From Cupriavidus sp. P-10 (GTDB lineage Bacteria > Pseudomonadota > Gammaproteobacteria > Burkholderiales > Burkholderiaceae): 64,000 nucleotides of DNA. Positions 51,543-59,691 of this stretch are shown here, piece after piece; position 1 is the stretch's first letter, and each line of letters opens with the position of its first letter. A program made the translations under genes and the position numbers. The notes under the pieces are model-generated. The model saw only the letters and a program-made list of their open reading frames with translations, searched no databases and had not been told where the DNA came from. The DNA lies in the NCBI RefSeq assembly GCF_003402535.2, contig NZ_AP025170.1, forward strand, positions 3,472,001 to 3,536,000, read 5' to 3'.

Positions 51543-52949
51543 ATGCAGCACGCAGTTCCCTCGCAGAACCGCCCGGGCACACCACGCCTGCACACCCGCT
51601 TTACCCGTTCGCTGTTCGGCCAGGTGCTGATCGCCCTGGTGATCGGCACCGCACTCGGCCTTGCCTTCCCCGAATTCGCAGCCAAGCTCAAGCCGCTCGG
51701 CGACGCCTTTATCAAGCTGATCAAGATGCTGATCGGCCCGATCGTGTTCTGCGTGGTGGTGGCCGGCATCTGCGGCGCCGGCGAGCTGAAGAAGGTCGGC
51801 CGCGTCGGCATCAAGGCGGTGGTGTACTTCGAGATCGTCACCACCATCGCGCTGGCGCTGGGCATTCTCCTGGCTTATGTGTTCCAGCCCGGCGTCGGCA
51901 TGAACGTGGATCCGCGCTCGCTCGACGCGTCGGCCATTGCCGGTTTTATCGACAACGCCACCAAGGTGAAAGACCAGGGCACGGTCGACTTCCTGCTCAA
52001 GCTGATCCCCAATACCGTGTTCGGCGCCTTTGCCAACGGCGACGTGCTGCAGGTGCTGCTGGTGTCGATCCTGTTCGGCTGCGCGCTGTCGCTGGTGGGC
52101 GAGCCGGGCAGGCCGCTGGTCAGGCTGATCGACACGTTCTCGCACACGCTGTTCAAGATGATGGGCTTCATCATCAAGCTGGCGCCGCTGGGCGTGCTGG
52201 GCGCGGTGGCCTTCACCGTCGGCAAGTACGGCATCGGCTCGCTCAAGCAACTGGGCTTCCTGGTGTTCCTGTTCTACGGCGCGGTGATCGTGTTCGTGCT
52301 GGTGGTGCTGGGCACCATCATGCGCGTGTGCGGCTTCTCGGTGATCAAGCTGATCCGCTACCTGCGCGCCGAGCTGCTGGTGGTGCTGGGCACGGCCTCG
52401 TCCGACAGCGTGCTGCCGCAGGTGATGAAGAAGCTGGAGTTCATGGGTATCAAGAAGTCCGTGGTGGGCCTGGTGATCCCGACCGGCTATTCGTTCAACC
52501 TGGACGCGTTCTCGATCTACCTGACGCTGGCCGCGGTGTTCATCGCGCAGGCAACCAACACGCCGCTGGCGATGGGCGACCTGCTCGGCATCCTGGCGGT
52601 GGCGCTGGTCACCTCCAAGGGCGCGCACGGCATTCCGGGCTCGGCCATCGTGATCCTGGCGGCGACGCTGTCGGCGCATCCGGCAATCCCGGCGATCGGC
52701 CTGGTGCTGGTGCTGTCGGTGGACTGGTTTATCGGCATCGCGCGCGCGCTCGGCAACCTGATCGGCAACTGCGTGGCGACCGTGGTGGTGGCCGCGTGGG
52801 AGAAGGATATCGACCGGGCGCGGGCGCATGGCGTGCTCAATGGCACCATCGAGGCGACCGACCTCGATGCCGGCCTGGCCGCGATGGCAGAGGACGTGGC
52901 CGCTGCCGCTTCGCCGGCCGCCGTGCCCGGCACCGTCGCGGGGCGCTAG
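51543..52949 (+). CDS. dctA: C4-dicarboxylate/proton-sodium symporter DctA
   Basis: The 468-residue protein has the DAACS family features: FGQVLIALVIGTALG, IKLIKMLIGPIVFCVVVAGI, GTASSDSVLPQVMKKLE (the re-entrant serine-rich hairpin), VIPTGYSFNLDAFSIYLTLA and SKGAHGIPGSAIVILAATL. It takes up succinate, fumarate, malate or similar acids in the inner membrane. In this context it may import the carboxylate product or substrate of the amidohydrolases. It is followed 47 bp later by a GntR gene. Confidence 0.92.
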   Translation: MQHAVPSQNRPGTPRLHTRFTRSLFGQVLIALVIGTALGLAFPEFAAKLKPLGDAFIKLIKMLIGPIVFCVVVAGICGAGELKKVGRVGIKAVVYFEIVTTIALALGILLAYVFQPGVGMNVDPRSLDASAIAGFIDNATKVKDQGTVDFLLKLIPNTVFGAFANGDVLQVLLVSILFGCALSLVGEPGRPLVRLIDTFSHTLFKMMGFIIKLAPLGVLGAVAFTVGKYGIGSLKQLGFLVFLFYGAVIVFVLVVLGTIMRVCGFSVIKLIRYLRAELLVVLGTASSDSVLPQVMKKLEFMGIKKSVVGLVIPTGYSFNLDAFSIYLTLAAVFIAQATNTPLAMGDLLGILAVALVTSKGAHGIPGSAIVILAATLSAHPAIPAIGLVLVLSVDWFIGIARALGNLIGNCVATVVVAAWEKDIDRARAHGVLNGTIEATDLDAGLAAMAEDVAAAASPAAVPGTVAGR

Positions 52950-52996
52950 AATCACGGCATCTCCCCAACGCGCAGCCCCTGCGCAAGTGCGCTGCC

Positions 52997-53689
52997 ATGC
53001 CCGAGCATATCGATCCTGACATGACCGCCGAAGCGATCGCCGAAGACATCGTCGCGGCGATCGTCTCGCACCGCCTGCCGCCCGGCACCAAGCTGCGCGA
53101 GGAGGCGCTGGCCAGCGTCTACCGCGTCAGCCGCACCAAGGTGCGCGCGGCGCTGCTGATGCTGAGCAAGGACAAGGTCATCCAGATCGTGCCGGACAAA
53201 GGGGCGTTCGTCGCCAAGCCCAGCGCGGAAGAGGCGCGCGAGGTCTTCGCCGTGCGCCGCATCCTGGAAGCGGCGCTGGCGCGAGAGTTCGTCGCCAAGG
53301 CCACCGCGGCCGACTACAAACGCATCGACAAGCACCTGGCCGCCGAGCGCAAGTCGCTGGGCGGCAACGATGCGCAGGTGCGCACCCGTCTGCTGGGCGA
53401 TTTCCATATCGTGCTGGCCGAGGTGGTGGGCAACGGCGTGCTGACCGAGATGATGCGCGAGCTGTCGGCGCGCAGCGCGGTCATCACCATGCTGTACCAG
53501 TCGCGGCGCGATGCGGCGTGCTCGTCGGACGAGCATCGCGAGTTCATCGAGGCCGCGCGGGCTGGCGATGTCGAGCGCGCCGTCGCGCTGATGGTGGACC
53601 ACCTCGGCCATGTCGAAGGCGCGCTGCATTTCGAGGAAACCCCGCCGGTGGCGCGGGGCAAGGACCTGGTCGCGGCGCTGCTGGCGTAG
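52997..53689 (+). CDS. GntR-family (FCD/FadR subfamily) transcriptional regulator
   Basis: From ATG 52997 (MPEHIDPDMTAEAIAEDI) this is 230 residues; the frame is open much further upstream through dctA, where it is a shadow. It has the GntR winged helix (AIVSHRLPPGTKLREEALASVYRVSRTKVRAALLML) and an all-helical FCD effector domain with metal-binding His in FHIVLAEVVGN and DEHREFIEA. It probably controls dctA and the divergent amidohydrolase genes through the dyad at 51276-51296. Confidence 0.9.
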   Translation: MPEHIDPDMTAEAIAEDIVAAIVSHRLPPGTKLREEALASVYRVSRTKVRAALLMLSKDKVIQIVPDKGAFVAKPSAEEAREVFAVRRILEAALAREFVAKATAADYKRIDKHLAAERKSLGGNDAQVRTRLLGDFHIVLAEVVGNGVLTEMMRELSARSAVITMLYQSRRDAACSSDEHREFIEAARAGDVERAVALMVDHLGHVEGALHFEETPPVARGKDLVAALLA

Positions 53690-53715
53690 GACCAGAGTCG
53701 GCCGTTGAGCAGCGC

Positions 53716-53729
53716 TTGACGTGAGTCAA
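53716..53729. promoter_or_regulatory. FNR/CRP-type box TTGAC-GTGA-GTCAA
   Basis: A perfect dyad of the Anr/FNR class (TTGAY-N4-RTCAA). With its centre at 53722.5, CACACT at 53752-53757 falls where a class II FNR -10 element should lie, giving a transcript start near 53764. Confidence 0.65.
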
Positions 53730-53763
53730 AGCGGCTTGGGCCGCGCCGGGGCACACTTGTCCT

Positions 53764-53868
53764 CGCCATGAAGACGCGGGGGCGCACTTCATGAGCACTC
53801 CGCCTTCCGCGCATCATTGCCGGAAGGCCGCCCGCACGCTGCAACGGTGTGCGGGCTTTCTTTTTTCT
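53764..53868 (+). ncRNA. Candidate FNR-regulated small RNA (about 105 nt)
   Basis: Downstream of the FNR-type box come three hairpins in a row. The first is ATGAAG...CTTCAT (53768-53773/53787-53792), the second GCCTTCCG...CGGAAGGC (53802-53809/53821-53828), and the third a terminator with a T-tract ending near 53868. The only open frame is eight codons (53768-53794, MKTRGRTS). A short structured RNA with its own promoter and terminator is the simplest reading; the alternative is that the terminator only ends the GntR transcript. Confidence 0.45.
53830..53868 (+). terminator. Intrinsic terminator
   Basis: Arms GCCCGCAC and GTGCGGGC (53830-53837 and 53849-53856) are followed by TTTCTTTTTTCT. 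It ends the GntR gene transcript and/or the candidate small RNA. Confidence 0.92.
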
Positions 53869-54296
53869 GAGGGCTGGCTTTTGCGGCGCTGAGCGTCGCC
53901 GGCCCGCGGGCCCCGGCAAACGATGCCGCCGCGCGGCATTTTCCCTTTCCGGCCAATCACTTGCGCAAACGCGGGCAGCCGGCAGGTCGTGCGGGGTCAC
54001 GCACATTGCCGCGCCACACAGCTCCAGCGCTGGCGGAAAGCGGCCATAACCGAACGCGTCCTTCAGGTTAGGATCGCGAGGGCCCAATACAGAGGCCTGC
54101 GCCGCGGCATCGCCGCGGACGCGCACCAGAACAACCGTCATGGAGACCCATCATGCGTGATCGCACCGCGCCCGCGCGGCCGTCCGGCCTGCGTTCGCAC
54201 CCTCTCCCGGTTTTCGTTTCCTGAGCGCCCCGCCCCGCTTCTGGCGGGTGCGTCCGCCCCTCGCATTGCCCTGACCATCGATCAAGAGGACTAACC
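53869..54296. other. 428-bp gap before the dienoyl-CoA reductase-like gene
   Basis: No gene was recognised. Short arginine- and serine-rich frames look like GC-rich noise. The last part contains AAGAGGAC (54285-54292), the ribosome site for the gene at 54297. A promoter must lie here but none is clear. Confidence 0.4.
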
Positions 54297-55100
54297 ATGC
54301 CCAGTGCCTTCCGCGCAGACGCCTTCGCCGGCAAGACCGTATTCATCGCCGGTGCTTCTTCCGGCATCAACCTCGGCATCGCGCACGGCTTCGCCCGCGC
54401 CGGCGCCAAGCTGGCGCTGATCAGCCGCACCGAGGACCGCATCCAGGCCGCTGCCGAAGGCATCGCCGCCGCGGGCGGCACCGCGATTGGCATGGCGGCC
54501 GACGTTCGCGACTATGCCGCGGTGGAAGCGGCACTGGCGCGCACGCGCCAGGAGCTCGGCCCGATCGACGTGGTGATCTCCGGGGCCGCCGGCAACTTCC
54601 TGGCACCAGTGGTCGGCATGTCGGCCAATGCGTTCAAGACCGTGGTCGACATCGACCTGCTCGGCACCTTCAACGTGTTCCGCGCCAGCTTCGACTACCT
54701 GAGCAAGCCGGGCGCATCGCTGATCGCGATCACCGCGCCGCAAGGCGTCAACGCCATGATGTTCCAGGCCCACGCCTGCGCGGCCAAGGCCGGCATCAAC
54801 ATGCTGATCAAGTGCCTGGCAATGGAATGGGGCCCGGCCGGCGTGCGCGTGAACGGCATCTCGCCCGGCCCGATCGCCGATACCGAAGGCATGGCGCGGC
54901 TGGCGCCGACGCCGGAGGTCGAGGCGCGCTACAAGGCCCGCCTGGCGCTGCGCGACTACGGCACCAAGGACGATATCGCCGACGCGGCGATGTACCTGAG
55001 CAGCGACAACGCGCACTACGTGACCGGCACCATCCTCGACTGCGATGGCGGCAGCAAGCTGGGCGACGCATCGGCCGATGCGCTCAAGCCCAACCGCTGA
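54297..55100 (+). CDS. SDR-family 2,4-dienoyl-CoA reductase-like enzyme
   Basis: The 267-residue protein has the SDR NAD(P) fold (GKTVFIAGASSGINLGIAHGFARAG, NAG replaced by GAAGN). The usual YxxxK tyrosine is missing: the segment reads FQAHACAAKAGINMLIK, with the Lys kept. That, plus EWGPAGVRVNGISPGPIADTEGM, is the pattern of eukaryotic-type 2,4-dienoyl-CoA reductases, which use a different tyrosine. It would reduce dienoyl-CoA in breakdown of unsaturated fatty acids with NADPH. Two crotonase genes follow at 55 and 202 bp. Confidence 0.82.
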   Translation: MPSAFRADAFAGKTVFIAGASSGINLGIAHGFARAGAKLALISRTEDRIQAAAEGIAAAGGTAIGMAADVRDYAAVEAALARTRQELGPIDVVISGAAGNFLAPVVGMSANAFKTVVDIDLLGTFNVFRASFDYLSKPGASLIAITAPQGVNAMMFQAHACAAKAGINMLIKCLAMEWGPAGVRVNGISPGPIADTEGMARLAPTPEVEARYKARLALRDYGTKDDIADAAMYLSSDNAHYVTGTILDCDGGSKLGDASADALKPNR

Positions 55101-55155
55101 TACCCGACCCGACAAATACACAAGAGCAACCACAACGATTCATGGAGATCCAACG

Positions 55156-55941
55156 ATGACAGCATCCGTGCTCTACCAATCCAGCGCAGGCGTGGCGACG
55201 CTGACCCTGAACCGCCCGGACGTACTCAACGCGATGAACGCCGACCTGATGCGCGACCTGCGTGAAGGCGTGGATCGTGCCGCCGCCGACGCCGAAGTGC
55301 GCGCCGTACTGATCACCGGCGCGGGCCGCGGTTTCTGCGCCGGCGCCGACCTCGCGGCGCGCCAGGCTGGCGGCAACGGCATCCAGGATTCCGGCCAGAT
55401 GCTGCGCGAGCGCTATCACCCGATCATCCTGGCGCTGCGCCAGATGCCCAAGCCGGTCATCACCGCGGTCAACGGTGTCGCCGCCGGTGCCGGCATGAGC
55501 CTGGCGCTGGCCGGCGACGTGGTGCTGGCGGGCCGCTCGGCCAGCTTCCTGCAGGCATTCTCCAAGATCGGCCTGATTCCCGATGCCGGCAGCACCTACT
55601 TCCTGCCGCGCTACGCCGGCGAGATGCGCGCCCGTGCGCTGGCCATGCTGGCCGAGAAGATCGACGCCGAGGAGGCGCACCGCATCGGCCTGGTGTGGAA
55701 GGTCCATGACGATGGCGCGCTGCAGGATGAAGCCGGCAAGCTCGCGCACCACCTCGCCGCCATGCCGACGCTGGCCTACGGCATGATCAAGGAAGCCCTG
55801 AACCAGAGCTTCGGCAACGATCTCGCCGCGCAACTGGAAGTCGAAGCCACGCTGCAATCGCGCGCCAGCCGCAGCGAAGACTGCAAGGAAGGCGTCGCCG
55901 CCTTCATCGAGAAGCGCAAGCCGCAGTTCAAGGGCCGCTGA
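55156..55941 (+). CDS. Enoyl-CoA hydratase/isomerase, PaaG-like
   Basis: From ATG 55156 (MTASVLYQSSAGVATLTLN), after GGAGATCCAACG, this is 261 residues. The crotonase oxyanion-hole regions are GAGRGFCAGADLA and NGVAAGAGMSLALAGDVVLA; the catalytic Asp/Glu region is FSKIGLIPDAGSTYFLPR. The tail SRSEDCKEGVAAFIEKRKPQFKGR is typical of PaaG-type isomerases of phenylacetate degradation and of related beta-oxidation isomerases. Without other paa genes here, a general isomerase role beside the dienoyl-CoA reductase is more likely. Confidence 0.88.
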   Translation: MTASVLYQSSAGVATLTLNRPDVLNAMNADLMRDLREGVDRAAADAEVRAVLITGAGRGFCAGADLAARQAGGNGIQDSGQMLRERYHPIILALRQMPKPVITAVNGVAAGAGMSLALAGDVVLAGRSASFLQAFSKIGLIPDAGSTYFLPRYAGEMRARALAMLAEKIDAEEAHRIGLVWKVHDDGALQDEAGKLAHHLAAMPTLAYGMIKEALNQSFGNDLAAQLEVEATLQSRASRSEDCKEGVAAFIEKRKPQFKGR

Positions 55942-55988
55942 GCAGCGCCCTCGCCGTTTGCAGCACGTTCGCAGCACGTTTGCAGCCC

Positions 55989-56012
55989 CCCCGGCGACGG
56001 CCGTCGCCGGGG
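55989..56012. terminator. 24-bp perfect GC palindrome between two crotonase genes
   Basis: CCCCGGCGACGG is followed directly by CCGTCGCCGGGG, 48 bp after the first crotonase stop. There is no T-tract. It may be an mRNA-stabilising or attenuating hairpin between the genes. An 11-bp direct repeat with the core GCAGCACGTT (55959-55980) lies beside it. Confidence 0.5.
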
Positions 56013-56143
56013 CAAGGGAAACAGCACCTGGGAGACATCGTGCTTGGTCTCATGCAAGACCGTCCGTCGCGACTACGTGCTGCCGACCGTCGACACGGCC
56101 CGCAGCGCCTGAACCGGCAACACCAAACCCAAGGAGCCCGCGC

Positions 56144-56980
56144 ATGAGCGCCAGCAGCAATGAACGGATCATCGTCACCATCGAAGGCGGCGTCGCCGAC
56201 GTCCGCCTGAACCGTCCCGACAAGATGAATGCGCTCGACCAGGCGATGTTCGATGCGCTGATCGAAACCGGCGAGCAACTGGCACGCATGCAGGACCTGC
56301 GCGCCGTGGTGCTGTCGGGCGAAGGCCGCGCGTTCTGCGCGGGCCTGGACATGGGCCGCATGGCCGGCATGCTGTCCGGCGATGGCGGCAGCAGCGAAAG
56401 CGACAGCATCGGCGGCGGCCGGCTCGGCAAGCGCACCAACGGCATTTCCAACCGCCCGCAATATGCCTGCATGGTGTGGCGCGAGCTGCCGGTGCCGGTG
56501 TTCGCGGCGGTGCACGGCGTGGCCTTCGGCGGTGGCCTCCAGGTGGCGCTGGGCGCCGACGTGCGCTACGTCGCGCCCGATACGAAGTTGTCGGTAATGG
56601 AGATGAAGTGGGGGCTGGTGCCGGACATGGCCGGCATGGTGCTGACGCGCGGGCTGGTTCGCCCTGACGTGCTGCGCGAGCTGGTCTACAGCGCGCGCGT
56701 GCTCAGCGGCACCGAAGCATGCGAACTGGGGCTCGCCACCTACGTCGCCGACGACCCGCGCGCCGCGGCGCTGGAGGCGGCGCGCCAGGTGGCGCAGAAG
56801 AACCCGGATGCGGTCCGCGCGGCCAAGCGGCTGATGGCCGTGGTCGAGCGCGGCGACAATGCCGCCATCCTGCAGTCCGAATCGGACGAACAGGACCGGC
56901 TGGTCGGCTCGCCCAACCAGCGAGAAGCGGTGCTGGCCAACATGGAGAAACGCGCGCCGCGCTTTAACCCGGCGCGTTGA
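56144..56980 (+). CDS. Crotonase/enoyl-CoA hydratase family protein
   Basis: From ATG 56144 (MSASSNERIIVTIEGG), after AAGGAGCCC, this is 278 residues. The oxyanion-hole regions are GEGRAFCAGLDMG and HGVAFGGGLQVALGADVRYV, with MEMKWGLVPDMAGMVLTRGLV as the active-site segment. An insertion (GDGGSSESDSIGGGRLGKRTNG) after the first region is shared by a subgroup of bacterial crotonases of unknown substrate. It probably hydrates an enoyl-CoA in the same pathway as the preceding genes. Confidence 0.87.
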   Translation: MSASSNERIIVTIEGGVADVRLNRPDKMNALDQAMFDALIETGEQLARMQDLRAVVLSGEGRAFCAGLDMGRMAGMLSGDGGSSESDSIGGGRLGKRTNGISNRPQYACMVWRELPVPVFAAVHGVAFGGGLQVALGADVRYVAPDTKLSVMEMKWGLVPDMAGMVLTRGLVRPDVLRELVYSARVLSGTEACELGLATYVADDPRAAALEAARQVAQKNPDAVRAAKRLMAVVERGDNAAILQSESDEQDRLVGSPNQREAVLANMEKRAPRFNPAR

Positions 56981-56990
56981 AGCCTGCAGC

Positions 56991-57353
56991 TCAGTGGCGG
57001 CGCCGGCGGCGCCACCACACCGCGTAGACCGCCACGTTGACCACCAGCACCACCAGGCCGAGCCACATTTGCACGGCGGGCGTCAGGCCCGCCGGATAGA
57101 TCAGCGGCAACAGGTAGCGCTCGACAAAGCCCCCGCTGTAGCCCGCTTCGCCCGCGGCACGACGCAACGCATTCTCCAGCGGCGTCAGCGGGCAGATCCA
57201 CCCGGACCACTCGATCAGCACGCCCCACGCCGCGGCGGGCAGGTGTACCCACGCCAGTCGCGGCCAACGCAGCACCAGCAGGCCGCCGGCCACCACGAAC
57301 ACGATAAACAGGCCGTGCACGATGACGACGAGGTCGGCCAGCCAGGCTGCCAT
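56991..57353 (-). CDS. DUF2784 membrane protein
   Basis: The 120-residue protein starts MAAWLADLVVIVHGLFIVFVVAGGLLVLRW and has three to four predicted helices. The conserved motifs ADLVVIVHGLFI, GWICPLTPLEN and YLLPLIYP identify the DUF2784 family, whose function is unknown. It is convergent with the crotonase gene, only 10 bp between stops. Confidence 0.88.
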   Translation of the reverse strand: MAAWLADLVVIVHGLFIVFVVAGGLLVLRWPRLAWVHLPAAAWGVLIEWSGWICPLTPLENALRRAAGEAGYSGGFVERYLLPLIYPAGLTPAVQMWLGLVVLVVNVAVYAVWWRRRRRH

Positions 57354-57383
57354 GGCGTCTCGATTCGTTGCGCCCGGCCGCCC

Positions 57384-58304
57384 TCAGTCGCCGTTGCCGC
57401 CGGCCATCCAGTAGCCGGGGCGCGCGAACTGCGCTTTCAGGTGCTCGATAAAGAAGCGGATCTTGGCCGGCACCGGGCGCTGCTGCGGGTACACCGCGAG
57501 GATGTCGTAGTCGGGCAGCGCGTACTCGTCGAGCACGGTAATCAGTTCGCCGCTCTCCAGCTGCGGCAGGATTTCCCAGGTCGAGCGCCAGCCCAGCCCC
57601 AGTCCCTCGCCGGTCCAGCGGTGCAGCAGTTCGCCATCGTTGCAGTCGAGGTTGCCATTGACCCGCACCGTCACGGCCTTGCCGTTCTGGCTGAAGTACC
57701 AGCCGCGCTGCTGCCCGCCCTGCAGGTTGAATGCCAGGCAGTTATGGTGCTCCAGGTCGTCCAGCGTCTGCGGCACGCCGTACCTGGCGAAGTAAGCCGG
57801 CGTGCCGCACACCACGCGCTTGTTCTGCGCCAGCTTGATCGCGACGAAGTTGGGGTCGATCGCGCCGCCAATGCGGATACCCACGTCATAGCCCTCGCGC
57901 ACCAGGTCGACCACGCGGTCGGTCAGGTTGAACGAGATCTGCACTTCCGGGTTGGCGGCCAGGAAGGCCGGCGCGTGCGGCGCCACGTGCTTGCGGCCGA
58001 ACGCGGCCGGCGCCGACACGATGAGGTGGCCGGTGGCCTTGTGCTTGCCTTCGGCGATCAGCATCTCGGCGCGGTCCAGGTCGGACAGCGCCTTCTTGCA
58101 CTGCTCCATGAACACCGCGCCCTGCTCGGTCACGGCGATGCGGCGCGTGGAGCGGTGCAGCAGCTTGACGCCGATGCGCGCTTCCAGTGCGTTGATGCGG
58201 CGGCCGATCATCACCGGCGTGACGTTCTGCGTCAGCGCCGCGGCGGCCATGCTGCCGTGCTCCACCACGGCGATAAAGGCTTCGATTTGCTTGAGTTTGT
58301 CCAT
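57384..58304 (-). CDS. LysR-family transcriptional regulator
   Basis: The 306-residue protein starts MDKLKQIEAFIAVVEHGSMAAAAL, with the LysR helix-turn-helix (VTPVMIGRRINALEARIGVKLLHRSTRRIAVT) and a substrate-binding domain (KATGHLIVSAPAAFGRKHVAP, VREGYDVGIRIGG). The subgroup resembles AaeR/CrgA-like regulators. The target is unknown; the DUF2784 gene lies 30 bp downstream on the same strand. Confidence 0.92.
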   Translation of the reverse strand: MDKLKQIEAFIAVVEHGSMAAAALTQNVTPVMIGRRINALEARIGVKLLHRSTRRIAVTEQGAVFMEQCKKALSDLDRAEMLIAEGKHKATGHLIVSAPAAFGRKHVAPHAPAFLAANPEVQISFNLTDRVVDLVREGYDVGIRIGGAIDPNFVAIKLAQNKRVVCGTPAYFARYGVPQTLDDLEHHNCLAFNLQGGQQRGWYFSQNGKAVTVRVNGNLDCNDGELLHRWTGEGLGLGWRSTWEILPQLESGELITVLDEYALPDYDILAVYPQQRPVPAKIRFFIEHLKAQFARPGYWMAGGNGD

Positions 58305-58367
58305 CGGATATCAGTCTCCCGGGCGCCATTGTGCGGCATCGGCGCCGCCGTGGCACCCCGGCGGCGC

Positions 58368-59318
58368 TTATGAAGCGGATCGGGCCCGGCGCATGGCGGG
58401 CGGCGCATCGCGGCGCTCACGGGCACAGTGGCGCACTTCGCGGCTGAATTCGGCGCAAACATGCGTCATCAGGTCGACCGAGCGATAAACCAGGAACACG
58501 CGAAAATCCGGCAACTCGTCCTGGATCGGCAGCGGCACCAGCTGGTCGCTGGCCAGTTGCAGCGGGCCGCCAGTGCCGTGGAAGACAAAGTCCGACCACA
58601 TGCTGATCAGGTCAGTGCGCGTGGCCAGCTGCAGCCCAAGCAGGTTGGACGCGCTCTGCACCACCCGGCGCGGCATTTCCATCCGGTGCAGCCGCATCAG
58701 GCTGGCGAGCGGGCTGCCGGCATCGTCGACCGGGTCGAGCACCAGCCAGTCGGCGTCCAGCAGCGGCCGCAGCCGGCGTGTGCGCCGCAGCGGGTGCCCG
58801 GCGCGCACCGCCAGCTTCATGCCGACCGAGAACAGCGGCTCCCATTGCAGCGACGCCGAGCCGGGGCCGCTGTTGGTGGAGATCAGTCCCAGGTCGAGCC
58901 GCCCCTCGCGCAGCCCTTCCTGGATCTGCTGGGGGCGCAGCTCGAAGCCGCGCAGCGCGACGTTGGGGAAGCGCTGCCGGAATGCCGCGATGGCCGCAGG
59001 CAACGGGCCGCTCGACGCCACGGCGGTAAAGCCGATGTTCAGTTCTGCCTCGGCATGGCCGCGGATCGACTCGATGTCTTCCAGCGCGTGCCGCAGCTCC
59101 TGCTCGACCACGCTGGCGCGCTTGACCAGCGCCAGGCCGTAGGCGGTCAGGCTGACGCCGCGCACCGAGCGCGACAGCAGCGTCACGCCCAGCTCGCGCT
59201 CCAGCTCGGCGATGGCCTTGGACAGCGCAGGCTGCGAGATATGCAGCGCGCGCGCCGCTTCGTGGATGCTGCCGTGCTCGGCCACGGCCAGCAGGACCCG
59301 CAGTTGGTGCAGCTTCAT
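58368..59318 (-). CDS. LysR-family regulator, probably of the divergent transporter/hydrolase operon
   Basis: From ATG 59318 (MKLHQLRVLLAVAEHGSIHE), after GGAAACG, this is 316 residues. It has the LysR helix-turn-helix (ARALHISQPALSKAIAELERELGVTLLSRSVRG) and an effector domain of the TsaR/CbbR-like group (LNIGFTAVASSGPLPAAIAAFRQRFPNV). It is divergent from an MFS transporter and an M20 hydrolase gene, the usual arrangement for its targets. An arginine-rich upstream extension of the frame is not coding-like. Confidence 0.91.
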   Translation of the reverse strand: MKLHQLRVLLAVAEHGSIHEAARALHISQPALSKAIAELERELGVTLLSRSVRGVSLTAYGLALVKRASVVEQELRHALEDIESIRGHAEAELNIGFTAVASSGPLPAAIAAFRQRFPNVALRGFELRPQQIQEGLREGRLDLGLISTNSGPGSASLQWEPLFSVGMKLAVRAGHPLRRTRRLRPLLDADWLVLDPVDDAGSPLASLMRLHRMEMPRRVVQSASNLLGLQLATRTDLISMWSDFVFHGTGGPLQLASDQLVPLPIQDELPDFRVFLVYRSVDLMTHVCAEFSREVRHCARERRDAPPAMRRARSAS

Positions 59319-59691
59319 CGTTTCCGTTTCCTGTTCCAGGGTGCCGTGCGTTGCCATGCGGAATGCCCCGGCGCGGGGCAACACGCCCCATCGACGAGCG
59401 CGGCGCCGACGCGCGCCGCGGGCCGCACTTCCGCCCCTTCGCCGCATCGGTCAAGGCTTTGCAGGCGCCCTTCAGTAGTTTTCCCGATACCGGGCGGACA
59501 CCGGTTATGACGGTGATTCAATTTGGTTATCAGGATGAAAATATATGATTTTTTGTCCTGGTCCGTTTGCCTGAATACTCAGCGCCACAGGTTGCCAACC
59601 TGACTGCCGCGCGAGCCGATCCTGCTCACCGGGCCCCGACAACACCGGTCCGCCGTGCGTGCAGCCCCCCACCAGTTCGTGGAGACCTTGC
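59319..59691. promoter_or_regulatory. Divergent LysR/MFS control region with an AT-rich nested dyad
   Basis: The 373-bp gap contains an AT-rich block. CAGGA (59532-59536) and TCCTG (59557-59561) form outer arms, with AAAAT (59539-59543) and ATTTT (59549-59553) inside, slightly off-centre. A LysR-type site and a promoter probably overlap here. The ribosome site GGAGACC (59679-59685) serves the MFS gene. The part next to the LysR gene is GC-rich with nothing recognisable. Confidence 0.45.

Noticed and set aside
53849..54049. 66-codon frame between the GntR gene and the SDR gene
   Set aside because: It starts inside the terminator hairpin and has no recognisable features.
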